NCBI RefSeq assembly: GCF_001704275.1
Contig: NZ_CP011533.1
Span: 558,001 to 622,000, forward strand
Reading direction: 5' to 3'
Length of the DNA stretch: 64,000 nt
Source: Streptomyces noursei ATCC 11455
Lineage (GTDB): Bacteria > Actinomycetota > Actinomycetes > Streptomycetales > Streptomycetaceae
This document shows, in pieces, positions 51,899 to 63,137 of the stretch. The notes below the pieces were generated by a model. It had not been told where the DNA came from, ran no database searches, and saw nothing but the letters and a program-made list of their open reading frames with translations. A program made the translations under genes and the position numbers. Position 1 is the first letter of the stretch, and the number at the start of each line of letters is the position of its first letter.

Positions 51899-52923
51899 GG
51901 GCGCTTCTGATGGCTCTTGCCGGGGTGGTGGTGGATCAGTGCTCCGGCTGGGCAGTTGCGTCTTATGGTGCGGCGACATGAGCTCACGGACGCGCAGTGG
52001 CAGAAGATCGAGGCTTTACTGCCCGCCAACGGCAAGCCCGGCGGGCAATGGGCCGATCACCGCACGGTGATCAACGGGGTGCTGTTCCGGGCCCGTACCG
52101 GCGTTCCCTGGCCGGACCTTCCCGAACGATATGGCCCCTGGCAGACCGTTTATGAACGGCACCGCCGCTGGTCAGCTGACGGTACCTGGCAGCAGATCCT
52201 GACCGAGTTACAGATCGAGGCTGACGCCACCGACCCCGACGGGACCCTGGCCAAAGACGTCGAGAAGGAAAGCGTGCAGCGCCGGCGGGAGTGGGCGGTG
52301 AACATCGACTCCACGTCCTGCCGCGCACACCAGCACGCGGCCGGTGCCCGCCGCCGGCCGCCGCGGGACTTTCCGCAAAAGGGGGCGGTGCGCGTGTGGA
52401 AGACGATGGGCGTGAGGCGCTGGGGCGTTCAAGAGGCGGACTGACCAGCAAAGTCCATCTGCTGGCCGATGACCGGGCCCGCCCGTTGACCTGGCAGACC
52501 TCTCCAGGCCAACGGGGCGACAGCCCCATGTTCATCCCCGTGCTGGAGGGCCTACGCATCCGACGGCGCGGGTCGGGTCGGCCTCGTAGCCGGCCGGATC
52601 GCGTCCGCGGTGACAAGGCGTACTCCAGCTACGACAACCGTGCTTACCTACGACGACGGGGCATCAAGGCGACCATCGCCCAGCCCGATGACCAACGGGC
52701 CAACCGCCGGCGCAAAGGCCAGGCCGGCGGACGACCTCCGGCATTCGACAAGACCCAGTACCGCCACCGCAGCGCTGTCGAGCGATGCGTCAGCAAGTGG
52801 AAGCAGCACCGCGCAGTGGCCAGCAGGTACGACAAACGTGACTACATCTTCAACGGCACCCTGACCGTTGCAGCGATCGTCATCTGGCTCCGCGACACCG
52901 TCCAAGAGCCATCAGAAGCGCCC
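51899..52923 (+). mobile_element. complete IS5-family (IS427-group-like) insertion sequence
   Basis: 1025 bp. Perfect 21-bp terminal inverted repeats, beginning GGGCGCTTCTGATGG at the left end (51899-51919) and mirrored at 52903-52923. The target duplication is TA (51897-51898 and 52924-52925). One transposase in two frames. The outer repeat bases are shared with the MITE at 41375-41536. The insertion is at the 3' end of the MmyB gene, which still has a usable stop. Confidence 0.93.
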
Positions 52924-52926
52924 TAA
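51965..52926 (+). CDS. IS5-family transposase, two overlapping frames
   Basis: ORF A from ATG 51965: RRHELTDAQWQKIEALLP, then the first catalytic Asp in VNIDSTSCRAHQHAAGAR. ORF B has LTSKVHLLADDRARPLTW, the second Asp in VRGDKAYSSYDNRAYL, and the Glu in HRSAVERCVSKWKQHRA. Joining them needs a -1 shift at the slippery run AAAAGGGGG (52377-52385), as expected for IS427-group elements. ORF B ends at TAA 52924-52926 within the right end. Two in-frame TTA codons (52016 and 52208) would make it dependent on the bldA tRNA. Confidence 0.88.
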
Positions 52927-53795
52927 TGATCTGCGTGCCGCTCGTACGAGGTCTCGGGCTGCCGTATCCACGCGGCCAGTAGCCGAAGCGCCCCTTCGGA
53001 GCTGGAGCCTTCCTCGGCGGTGTAGACACTCAGCCGCTGGTCCGGGTCGGCGGGCAGGGTGAGGGACTCGTAATTGAGGGTGAGCGGGCCGACGATCGGG
53101 TGGTGGAAGTGTTTGCTGCCATGCGTGTGCCGATACACGTTCTGGTCGGCCCACCAGCGACGGAAGTCCTCATCCCTGATCGAGAGTTCGCCGACGAGTT
53201 CGGCCAGCAGTGGATCGTGGCGATGGCGTCCGGCGTCGCGCCGGAGCGAGGCGACGATGTCCTGGGCGTGGGTGTCCCAGTGGGTGTACAGCGAGCGGGC
53301 GGTCTCGTCGCAGAACATGAACCGCACCAGGTTTCGCTCGCGGTGCGGCAGCGCATCGAAGTCGGTGAGCAGCGCACGTGCCATCTGGTTGGACGCGAGT
53401 ACGTCCAGTCGCCGCCCCAGCACGAGTGCGGGGGTGTGCTCGAGGATCCGGAGCAGGTCGCGCAGCCCCGGGCGGACCGGCTGCGGACGCGTCGCCGTTC
53501 GGCGGGGCCTGCCTGCGGCGGGTTTGGCGAGCTGGAACAGATGGGTGCGTTCGACGGGATCGAGGCGTAGCGCGCGGGAGATGGCGTCCAGCACGGTCTT
53601 GGAGACATTCAGTCGGCGTCCGCGTTCCAGGCGTACGTAGTAGTCGACGCTCACGCCCGCCAGTTGCGCGACCTCTTCACGGCGCAGTCCTGGCACCCGC
53701 CGAGAGCCGCCGTCGTCGGACAGGCCCGCCTGGCGCGGGGTGATTCGTGCCCGCCGAGAGCGGAGGAACTCACCGAGAGCTGTGTTGCGGTCCAT
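52923..53795 (-). CDS. MmyB-type helix-turn-helix regulator
   Basis: 290 aa. N-terminal XRE-type HTH (FLRSRRARITPRQAGL, GLRREEVAQLAGVSVDYYVRL), then the MmyB ligand-binding domain (LASNQMARALLTDFDAL, ERNLVRFMFCD, SRRWWADQNVYRHTHGSKHF; quoted in parts). The stop TAG uses the duplicated TA at the IS junction, so the C-terminus may be altered by a residue or two. Divergent from the SDR gene at 54001, with a perfect palindrome between. The same arrangement as at 1-1371. Confidence 0.92.
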   Translation of the reverse strand: MDRNTALGEFLRSRRARITPRQAGLSDDGGSRRVPGLRREEVAQLAGVSVDYYVRLERGRRLNVSKTVLDAISRALRLDPVERTHLFQLAKPAAGRPRRTATRPQPVRPGLRDLLRILEHTPALVLGRRLDVLASNQMARALLTDFDALPHRERNLVRFMFCDETARSLYTHWDTHAQDIVASLRRDAGRHRHDPLLAELVGELSIRDEDFRRWWADQNVYRHTHGSKHFHHPIVGPLTLNYESLTLPADPDQRLSVYTAEEGSSSEGALRLLAAWIRQPETSYERHADH

Positions 53796-53840
53796 GCCGT
53801 TCACGATAGGGCCCGAGATCGCCCCGACGGCCCGCGAAGG

Positions 53841-53859
53841 GGGGACTGGCAGTCCCCCG
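53841..53859. promoter_or_regulatory. perfect palindrome, operator of MmyB-type regulator
   Basis: GGGGGACTG-G-CAGTCCCCC, 9-1-9 with no mismatch, 46 bases upstream of the regulator start and 142 bases from the SDR start. Shares GGnACyGGCAGTnCC with the palindrome at 404-424. Confidence 0.75.
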
Positions 53860-54000
53860 GTCCGGCTGTCCCCGGGACGAAGCAGACCCCCCACAAACCG
53901 ATCAGCAGCCGATTCGGGTGCTGAAGTGGAACGCGTCCAGACCGGCCGGGGCCCAATCGCCCCGGCCGGCCCCTGTTCGCATCGCACGAAGGGAACTCCT

Positions 54001-54852
54001 GTGTCGGACACCAAGACATTCCTGATCACCGGCGTCAGCACCGGCCTGGGCCGCGCACTCGCGCGCGCGGCGTTGGCCGCGGGCCACCGGGTGGTGGGCA
54101 CGGTGCGCACGCCCGCCGACGCACGGGCCTTTGAGGCGCTCGACGGCGACGCGCACGCCCGCATCCTGGACGTGACCGACCATGACGCGGTGGACACGGT
54201 CGTGGACGAGACCGAGCGCGACCTGGGCCCGGTCGACGTACTCGTCGCCAACGCCGGGTACGGCCATGACGGCCTCTTCGAGGAGTCGTCGATGGATGAC
54301 CTTCGCCGTCAGTTCGAGGTGAACGTCTACGGAACCGTGGCGGTGATCAAGGCCGTGCTGCCGCGCATGCGGGAGCGCCGCTGCGGCCACATCATCGCCG
54401 TCACCTCGATGGGCGGGCTGATCACCATGCCGGGCCTCAGCTTCTACCACGGCAGCAAGTTCGCGGTGGAGGGCATCCTCGAAACGCTCGGCAAGGAGGT
54501 CGCCGATTTCGGCATCCATGTCACCGCCGTCGAGCCGGGCAGCTTCCGGACCGACTGGGCCGGCCGCTCGATGATCCGCGCACCCCGTGTGATCGCCGAC
54601 TACGACGAGCTGTTCGAGCCGCTGCGCGCCCGGCGCATCCACGGCAGCGGGCACCAGCCCGGCGACCCGGACAAGGCCGCGGCCGCGGTGCTTCGCATCG
54701 TGGCTGCCGACCAGCCGCCGACGCGCCTGCTGCTCGGCACCGACGCGCTTCGGCTCGTCCAGGCCGGACGCGACGCCTTCGAACGCGACATGCTGGCATG
54801 GTCCGAGCTGTCGGCCTCCACCGACTTCGACGACGTCAGCCGGTCCGTCTGA
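54001..54852 (+). CDS. SDR-family oxidoreductase
   Basis: 283 aa, GTG start with AAGGGA upstream. FLITGVSTGLGRALARAAL (glycine motif), VLVANAGYGHDG (NAG), AVTSMGG (Ser), FYHGSKFAVEG (Tyr and Lys) and AVEPGSFRTDW. A clear catalytically competent SDR of the retinol-dehydrogenase-like group. Divergent from MmyB-type regulator, hence probably induced by its ligand. Confidence 0.93.
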   Translation: MSDTKTFLITGVSTGLGRALARAALAAGHRVVGTVRTPADARAFEALDGDAHARILDVTDHDAVDTVVDETERDLGPVDVLVANAGYGHDGLFEESSMDDLRRQFEVNVYGTVAVIKAVLPRMRERRCGHIIAVTSMGGLITMPGLSFYHGSKFAVEGILETLGKEVADFGIHVTAVEPGSFRTDWAGRSMIRAPRVIADYDELFEPLRARRIHGSGHQPGDPDKAAAAVLRIVAADQPPTRLLLGTDALRLVQAGRDAFERDMLAWSELSASTDFDDVSRSV

Positions 54853-54888
54853 GGTCACTCGCTGTCGGGCCCGCGGAGCCGTTCACAC

Positions 54889-55135
54889 CGCGGCACCTGG
54901 GAGCGGGTGTTCACCGCGCTCATGGCCCAGGCCGACGCGGACGAGGACCTGGACTGGGCCGTCTCGGTGGACTCCACGATCGTGCGCGCTCACCGGCACG
55001 CGGCCGGGGCCCGCAAGAAGGGGCCCCGGCCGGTGAGCCCGACGACCATGCCATCGGCCGGTCCCACGGTGGACCGACCACAAAGATCCACCTCGCGGCC
55101 GACGGCAACTGGCGCAGAGCAGACAGCGGGCTGAG
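54889..55135 (+). pseudogene. IS5-family transposase internal remnant
   Basis: RGTWERVFTALMAQADADED, then WAVSVDSTIVRAHRHAAGAR (the first catalytic Asp) and, after a frame change, SHGGPTTKIHLAADGNWRR. The ends of the element and the second half are absent. Different from the intact copy at 51.9 kb. The following 340 bases (55136-55480) contain no gene I can support. Confidence 0.7.
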
Positions 55136-55481
55136 CGGGCTTCCTGCATCCGGTTCGCCAACTCGTCGGCTCCGGGACCGTCGTCACTCAGCTGTGTTTC
55201 CTCAACCGGCCCTCCGGCATGCGTGAGGCAACGACGGCCGAGCTCGACCGCCTGCTCGGACCGGGGGCGGGCCCGTCACGGTGAGAAGGTGCAGCGCGGT
55301 GGCCGTGTGCGGCCCTAAGAACTCCTCGCTGCACAGGAATTCCTTCGAGGGGGCAGTCCTGGACGGCCACGGCTGTCCCGCGCGTTCAACGATCCATGCG
55401 CGCCAGGGAGGCGGGTTGAGATCGGGTGCATGCGGGCTGTCGATCGGGGCGTTGTCCGTGGCTCGCCGGGCACACCTCGGG

Positions 55482-55805
55482 CTAGGCTTGCCCGGTTTCG
55501 AATCGGCTGACCTTTCCGCCGTCGACCGTGAAGCGCCAGGCGGTGCGCATCTCGCCCCAGGTGTCGTTGCGGTAGTTGGCGACCAGGCCGAGTCCGTCGT
55601 GCGTCTGCGTCTCGATGTCCATGTGGCCGCCCGAGGAGAAGATCTCGCGCTCGGTCCAGTCCGCGACGTCGCGGTCCGAGCCGTCGTCGGACATGGTGGC
55701 CCCGGGCGTGAGGGCGGCGGCGAAGGCCGCGCGGTCGCCGGCGTTGAGCGCGCCCACGAAGGCGCGCACGGCCGGCTCGGTCAGCTTGTCGAGGGCGATG
55801 GTCAC
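55482..55805 (-). CDS. SnoaL/NTF2-like small protein
   Basis: 107 aa from GTG 55805 with GGAGAG upstream. FVGALNAGDRAAFAAALTP, ATMSDDGSDRDVADWTEREI, NYRNDTWGEMRTAWRF and VDGGKVSRFETGQA fit the nuclear-transport-factor-2 fold. Family members are small polyketide cyclase-like or unknown-function enzymes. Near the end of the kinase operon but separated by 135 bp. Confidence 0.8.
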   Translation of the reverse strand: MTIALDKLTEPAVRAFVGALNAGDRAAFAAALTPGATMSDDGSDRDVADWTEREIFSSGGHMDIETQTHDGLGLVANYRNDTWGEMRTAWRFTVDGGKVSRFETGQA

Positions 55806-55940
55806 GGTCTCTCCAGAGGTACGGGGACGGGTCCTTCCCCTGGCAGCACACCGCACGCCATGGCGCATCGCCACCGGTGAGCGCCGAATGACACCGCGCC
55901 GCGGTGCTGAGCCCCCTGGAGGGATGCGCCGGACACCGGC

Positions 55941-58028
55941 CTAGTACACCGGCAGCGCCAGCAGTGACGTGCGGTTGAGGACGAAGAGGCGGTTGCCGCT
56001 GGCGGCGATGGAGCGGGACTGGCCGCCGGTGAGGGCGTAGGTCTGGCGCTGGTTGCCTCCGGAGCGCGGCAGGCCGCTCACCCCGGTGTCCTCGCTCTCC
56101 ACGATCCAGACGCCGTTGCCCTGGACGACCGGTGGTCGCCACGGCGGGGTGACACCGCCGATCATCACCGGGTCGGCGGCCTGGCTGCCGTCGGAGTGCA
56201 GCGACCGCAGCGCGTCGCAGTCCAAGGCATAGACCACCCCGCCGGCCACCGCGGGCGGGCCCCAACCGTAGGTGCCCCGCCTGGGCGGCCGTAGCGGGTT
56301 CTGGGACCACAACTCGTGGCCGTCGGTGATCCGCACCGCGGTCAGAGTGCGGCCGCCGAGGTAGGCGGTTCCGCCGTCGACGGCGGGCCGCAACGGTCCT
56401 TCGGCCTGTCCCTTGCGGACCCAGGCACGGGAACCGTCCTGCGCGCGGACCGCGGCCATGTCGCCGGTCTCCGTGCACAGCACCAGGTGGCCGGCGCCGA
56501 GGGCCGCGACGGGGTGGCCGCCGGACAGCGCCAACGGCGGCTGCTGGGTCCACCGCACCTTTCCGTCGGTCCCCACGCAGCGCAGCCGGCCGTCGGAGGT
56601 CAGCAGGTAGACGGCGTGGGCGTCCGCGGCCAGGAGGGCGCCCACCTGGGCGTCCACCGTCCACCGGGGGGATCCGGTGGCGGCCACCCAGGTGCGCAGG
56701 GTCCCCTCACCGTCGGCGGTGGCCACCAGGCGGTCCCCGATCGAGAGGTAGCCGGCCTCCGCCTTCGCGTCGCCGACCCGCCACCGCTCCCGGCCGTCGA
56801 CGACCCGGCGCGCCGCGATGCCGCCGCCGGAGGCCGCGAACACCACCACATCGCGTATCGGCAGCGGAGCCGGTGACCCGGCGTCGGCCACGTCCTCGAC
56901 GGGGCCCCACAGCGGGGTCGGGGAGCCTTCGGCGGAGCCGAGCTGCGCCGCCTGCACCTTCGCCGGCGGCGGGATGTCGAAGGGGTCGGACGGGGCGTCA
57001 CCGCGGCTGAGCCACCAGGCGGTGCCGCCGCCGCCCGCGGCCAGCAGCGCCCCGCCGCCGGCGGCGAGCAGCAGCCGCCGCCGGGTGAGGCGGAGGTTGC
57101 CGCCGGCGGTGCCGTCCCCGAGGGCGGGCGAGGGGCCGGTCGGACGGGCCATCAGGCGGCGTGCTGCGGCCTCCCGTTGCCGGATCTCGTCGCCCAACCG
57201 AGCGGCCTTCCAGAGCCGTTCGGGCTGCCGCGGCGCCGCGGCGGCGTCGGCGACCTGACTGGGCAGCGGACGCGCCGCCGGGTCCTTGGCGAAGCAGGGC
57301 ACGACGAGGTACCGCAGGCCCTCGGGAACGGCCTCCAGGTCGGGTTCCCCGTGCACGACCTCGTACAGGACGGCCGTGATCTCGGCGCCGGTGTACACCG
57401 GCCGGCCGCCCGCGGCGAAGGCGAGGACCGCGCCGAGGGAGAAGACGTCGGCCGCCGGTCCGACGCGCCGTCCCAGGACCTGTTCCGGCGCGCCGTAGCC
57501 GGGGGTGACCGGGATCTGCCCGGTGCGGGTGAGGGTCAGGCCGTGTTCGGGACGGGCGATGCCGAAGTCGATCAGGCGCGGGCCGCGCGAGGTGAGGACG
57601 ACGTTGGGGGGTTTGACGTCCCGGTGGACCAGCCCCGTGGCGTGCACGTCCTGGAGCGTTCGGGCCAGCGACCGGGCCAGTTCCCGCACGGCGGCGTCGT
57701 CCAGCGGTCCGAAGCGCTCGACGGCGTCGTCCAGCGTCGGACCGGCCAGGAACTCCGTGGCGATCCACGGCCTGCCGCCCTCCAACTCGGCGGCCAGGAC
57801 GCGCGCCACGCCCTCGCTGGTCACCGCCTGCGCGGTCCGCGCCTCCCGGAGGAAGCGATCGGCCAGGTGCCCGTCGTGGGCGAGCTCCGGCAGCAGCACC
57901 TTCACCGCGGCGGGGCGTCCGGCGGCGTCCGCGCCGAAGTACACCTTGCCCATGCCGCCCTCGCCGAGGACGCCGTGCAGGCGGTAGGGGCCCAGGCGCA
58001 GCGGGTCTCCCTGGCCGAGGGGTTTCAC
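55941..58028 (-). CDS. Ser/Thr protein kinase with PQQ-type beta-propeller
   Basis: 695 aa. Kinase domain at residues 13-265: glycine loop LGEGGMGKVY, Lys43 in AVKVLL, catalytic HRD at 135-137 with Asn142, DFG at 154-156 and APEQ in the activation segment. One membrane helix spans about 319-341. The extracytoplasmic part, 350-695, is a series of PQQ-like beta-propeller blades (RRVVDGRERWRVGD, LVATADGEGTLRTWV, YLLTSDGRLRCVGTDGKVRW quoted in parts). A receptor-like kinase whose propeller would sense an extracellular ligand. Last gene of a three-gene operon with the next two entries. Confidence 0.93.
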   Translation of the reverse strand: MKPLGQGDPLRLGPYRLHGVLGEGGMGKVYFGADAAGRPAAVKVLLPELAHDGHLADRFLREARTAQAVTSEGVARVLAAELEGGRPWIATEFLAGPTLDDAVERFGPLDDAAVRELARSLARTLQDVHATGLVHRDVKPPNVVLTSRGPRLIDFGIARPEHGLTLTRTGQIPVTPGYGAPEQVLGRRVGPAADVFSLGAVLAFAAGGRPVYTGAEITAVLYEVVHGEPDLEAVPEGLRYLVVPCFAKDPAARPLPSQVADAAAAPRQPERLWKAARLGDEIRQREAAARRLMARPTGPSPALGDGTAGGNLRLTRRRLLLAAGGGALLAAGGGGTAWWLSRGDAPSDPFDIPPPAKVQAAQLGSAEGSPTPLWGPVEDVADAGSPAPLPIRDVVVFAASGGGIAARRVVDGRERWRVGDAKAEAGYLSIGDRLVATADGEGTLRTWVAATGSPRWTVDAQVGALLAADAHAVYLLTSDGRLRCVGTDGKVRWTQQPPLALSGGHPVAALGAGHLVLCTETGDMAAVRAQDGSRAWVRKGQAEGPLRPAVDGGTAYLGGRTLTAVRITDGHELWSQNPLRPPRRGTYGWGPPAVAGGVVYALDCDALRSLHSDGSQAADPVMIGGVTPPWRPPVVQGNGVWIVESEDTGVSGLPRSGGNQRQTYALTGGQSRSIAASGNRLFVLNRTSLLALPVY

Positions 58029-58064
58029 AGGTGGTCGTCTCCTGGATCGAGAAGGGGGCGGGGG

Positions 58065-60245
<2,181 letters not shown>

Positions 60246-60249
60246 GGCC

Positions 60250-61122
60250 TCACCGCTCGTGGGTGGGAAGTGCGGCGGCGAGGACCTCCGCCGACTGACG
60301 GGACAGCGCCTCGACGACCCGGCCGGGCAGCGACAGCGGCTCGGTGGCGCCGGCCAGTCCGCCGTACGCCGCGCCCGGCAGCAACTCCGCCAGCACCCTT
60401 GCCGGTTCGGGTCGGCCCTGTGGGTCGCGCGAGCGGCACGCGGTGACGATGTCCCGCAGGCCGGCGGGGATCTCCTGCCGCTCGGGCACCGTGTGCCCGG
60501 TCGCCGCGTACGCCAGCACCGCACCCAGGGCGTAGACGTCCGCAGCCCGCTCCACCGGGCCGCCCGCGGCCAGTTCGGGAGCCAGGCAGCCGGTGTCCGG
60601 CCCGGTCGGGCGAGCGGACGAGGTGTCGGTCATCGGGTGCGCGCGGGTCGCGCCGAAGCACGCCAGGAGCGGGCCGCAGGCGGTCAGCAGCACGCCCGCC
60701 GGGCACACGCCGCCGTGCACGATGCCCAGGACGTGGGCCGAGGCCAGAGCTTCGGCCAGGGTGCCGCCGAGCGTGCGGACGAGCGGTTCCGGCAGCGGGC
60801 CGCCGTGCGCGGCGAGGACGGCCGGCAGTGGCAGGGCGGGCCGGTAGGGCGCGGCGTGCCAGGGGAATCCCGCCGTCCCGCCGAGCTGGGCGACCGGCCA
60901 GAACCCGGGCTGGGTCAACCGGGCGGCCTGTTGGGCCTCGGCCGCCCACCGCGCCGGGTCGCCGCCGGGCGGCGGCAGGCACGCCACCACGGTGTGCCCG
61001 CCCTCGGCGCTGCGGGCCAGATAGCGACGTTCGGGAACGCCCCGACTGCCGTCGGCGTCGAGACGGGCCAACGTCAAAAAATCCCCGATCCGCGCAGGAT
61101 CGTCCTGCCGCAGCCTGTCCAC
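60250..61122 (-). CDS. pseudokinase leading the kinase operon
   Basis: 290 aa with the fold of the two kinases that follow (PEPLVRTLGGTLAEALASAH, GLAPELAAGGPVERAADVYALG-like: CLAPELAAGGP, AADVYALGAVLAYAATGHT). No catalytic residue remains. The Lys is Cys48 in VVACLP. The HRDxKPxN loop reads HGGVCPAG (136-143). DFG reads CFG (155-157). The glycine loop is absent. It has no membrane helix or propeller. Likely a regulatory subunit or scaffold for the two receptor kinases. GTG start with GGGGGAG upstream. First gene of the operon. Confidence 0.85.
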   Translation of the reverse strand: MDRLRQDDPARIGDFLTLARLDADGSRGVPERRYLARSAEGGHTVVACLPPPGGDPARWAAEAQQAARLTQPGFWPVAQLGGTAGFPWHAAPYRPALPLPAVLAAHGGPLPEPLVRTLGGTLAEALASAHVLGIVHGGVCPAGVLLTACGPLLACFGATRAHPMTDTSSARPTGPDTGCLAPELAAGGPVERAADVYALGAVLAYAATGHTVPERQEIPAGLRDIVTACRSRDPQGRPEPARVLAELLPGAAYGGLAGATEPLSLPGRVVEALSRQSAEVLAAALPTHER

Positions 61123-61161
61123 TCGGCTTCTCCCCCATCAGGCTCGTTTCGGCCATGAGCC

Positions 61162-61167
61162 TATATA
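61162..61167 (-). promoter_or_regulatory. -10 element of kinase operon
   Basis: TATATA on the minus strand, 40 bases upstream of GTG 61122, in otherwise very GC-rich sequence. No clear -35 at 17-19 bases. Likely transcription start for the three-gene operon. Confidence 0.5.
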
Positions 61168-61525
61168 CGGCGCGGACCCGCCTGGGCATCGGGGCCGCAT
61201 CCGGGGCGACGGGTGCCCACCGGCGCCCGCCCGGCGTGCGAAGTGCGCATTTTGCCCGGCGGGAGGAGCGAGAAGAGCGTCGCGAGGACGGGCCCGACCG
61301 CTCACCGCACAGACCGCCGCGGCCATCTCCGGCGTCCCGACGCGCGGACACGGAGCGGCCGGAAGTGTTCCCCCGCGCCGCACTCCGGGGCACAGCGGCG
61401 CGTGTTCGTCCGCACACCGCATTTCGGCCGGCGTTCACAGGACCAACCCCCGCCCGCTGGCAGTCGTTCGACAGGCACCGGAAATCTCTTGTCGCCCTGT
61501 CACCACGCTCTGGAGGACGGACATC

Positions 61526-62950
61526 GTGCCCGAAGTACCCGCTCCCCGTCGGCGCCGTCGCCTCGCCTTCCTCTCCGCCGCCGTCGCCGGCCCCACGCTG
61601 GTCGTCGGCACGGTGCTGGCGCCTTCGGCCCACGCCGCCCCGGCGGACGACATCCGCATCAACGAGGTGGTGACCACCGGCAGCGTCAACGACTCGATCG
61701 AGCTGTACAACGAGGGCCCCGTCGCCGTCGACGTCTCGGGCTGGATCCTCAAGGACGACAACGACGGCTCGAAGTACGCGATCGCCGCCGGCACGACGCT
61801 GGCCCCCGGCGCGTTCCGTGCCTTCGACGTGCACAACGCGTTCGGCCTGGGCTCCGCCGACAAGGCCCGCCTCTACCTCCCCGACGACACCATCCTGGTC
61901 GACAGCTTCGGCTGCAGCAGCCACTCCAACCCCTCCTGGTCGCGCTGTCCCGACGGCACCGGCGCGTTCGGCGCGGCCCCGGTGACCCTGGGCACCGCCA
62001 ACGCCTGCGGCGGCGACAACGGCGGCACCACACCTGCGGCCTGGCCCGGCGGCAGTTCCGTCACGACCGCGGACGCCGCCGACGTCTTCGGGCAGGACCT
62101 CAGCGGCCTGTACCAGGAGAAGGACGTGATGTGGGGCGCGCAGAACTCCGGCAAGCTCTGGCGGCTGGTCCCGGACGGTTCCGGCGGTTGGAAGCCGGAC
62201 GCCGCGAACGGGTGGACGGCCGGCAAGTCGCTCCGCTTCTCCGGCGGTTCCGGCACCCCGGACAGTGAGGGCGTCACGCTCACCGGCGCCGGCTCCCCGG
62301 GCGGCGTGTTCGTCGCCAGCGAGCGCAACGGCGACGCGTCCGGGATCAGTCGTCTGTCCGTCCTCAGGTACGACGTCAGCGGTAGCGGCACCACCCTGGC
62401 GGCCACCAGGGAGTGGAACCTGACCTCCGACCTGCCGTCGGTGGGTTCCAACCTCGGCTTCGAGGGCATCACCTGGATCCCCGACACCTACCTGACCTCA
62501 TCCGGCTTCAAGGACGAGTCGACCGGCTCGGCCTACGACCCGAACCGGTACGGCGGCCACACCGGTGGGGTCTTCTTCGTCGGCGTCGAGGGCACCGGCA
62601 AGGTCTACGGGTACGTCCTGCAGGACTCCGGCGCCTACACCCGCGTCGCGTCCATCGACAGCGGCATGGCAGGCGTGATGGAACTGCAGTGGGAGCCGCA
62701 GGCCTCGCGTCTGTGGGTGGTCTGCGACGACACCTGCGACGGCCAGCACCGGACCATGAAGGTCAACGCCTCCGGCACCTTCGCCACCACGGCCGTCTAC
62801 GACCGGCCGAGCGGCATGCCCAACCTCAACAACGAGGGGTTCTCCGTCTCCGGGGCCGACGCCTGCGTCAGCGGCTCCAAGCCGGTGTACTGGGCCGACG
62901 ACAGCAACGACGGCGGTCACGCACTGCGCAAGGGCAGCATCACCTGCTGA
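61526..62950 (+). CDS. exported lamin-tail-domain protein
   Basis: 474 aa, GTG start with GGAGG nine bases upstream. Sec signal at residues 1-38 (RRRRRLAFLSAAVAGPTLVV, cleavage after AHA). Residues 40-125 form a lamin-tail domain (IRINEVVTTGSVNDSIELYN, VSGWILKDD, LAPGAFRAFDV). The C-terminal 290 residues (SEGVTLTGAGSPGGVFVASE, FEGITWIPD, LQWEPQASRLWVVCDDTC) resemble the esterase-like-of-phytase beta-propeller. LTD proteins bind DNA, polysaccharide or phosphate-rich targets outside the cell. Ends with Cys pairs. Confidence 0.85.
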   Translation: MPEVPAPRRRRRLAFLSAAVAGPTLVVGTVLAPSAHAAPADDIRINEVVTTGSVNDSIELYNEGPVAVDVSGWILKDDNDGSKYAIAAGTTLAPGAFRAFDVHNAFGLGSADKARLYLPDDTILVDSFGCSSHSNPSWSRCPDGTGAFGAAPVTLGTANACGGDNGGTTPAAWPGGSSVTTADAADVFGQDLSGLYQEKDVMWGAQNSGKLWRLVPDGSGGWKPDAANGWTAGKSLRFSGGSGTPDSEGVTLTGAGSPGGVFVASERNGDASGISRLSVLRYDVSGSGTTLAATREWNLTSDLPSVGSNLGFEGITWIPDTYLTSSGFKDESTGSAYDPNRYGGHTGGVFFVGVEGTGKVYGYVLQDSGAYTRVASIDSGMAGVMELQWEPQASRLWVVCDDTCDGQHRTMKVNASGTFATTAVYDRPSGMPNLNNEGFSVSGADACVSGSKPVYWADDSNDGGHALRKGSITC

Positions 62951-63054
62951 CACCCACGGCGTCCCACACCGATGACCGGACAGCGGGTAAACACCCGCTA
63001 TCCGTTGGACAGTTGGCAGAGGCTCGGGGCCCGCAGCCGAACCCCGAGCCCCTT

Positions 63055-63114
63055 GCCGACGCCGACGCCAACGCCGATACCGACGCTGACGCCGATACCG
63101 ACGCCGAGGCCGAT
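63055..63114 (+). repeat. hexamer-rich tract encoding Pro-Thr or Asp-Ala
   Basis: GACGCC and its variants occur about ten times in a row (GCCGAC, GCCGAT, GCCAAC). One frame reads alternating PT, another alternating DA. It lies between two genes and no start or family word is near. Either a remnant of a wall-spanning Pro-Thr linker or a non-coding simple repeat. Confidence 0.6.
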
Positions 63115-63137
63115 CCGCTGTCACCGGCCGCGGTCGC

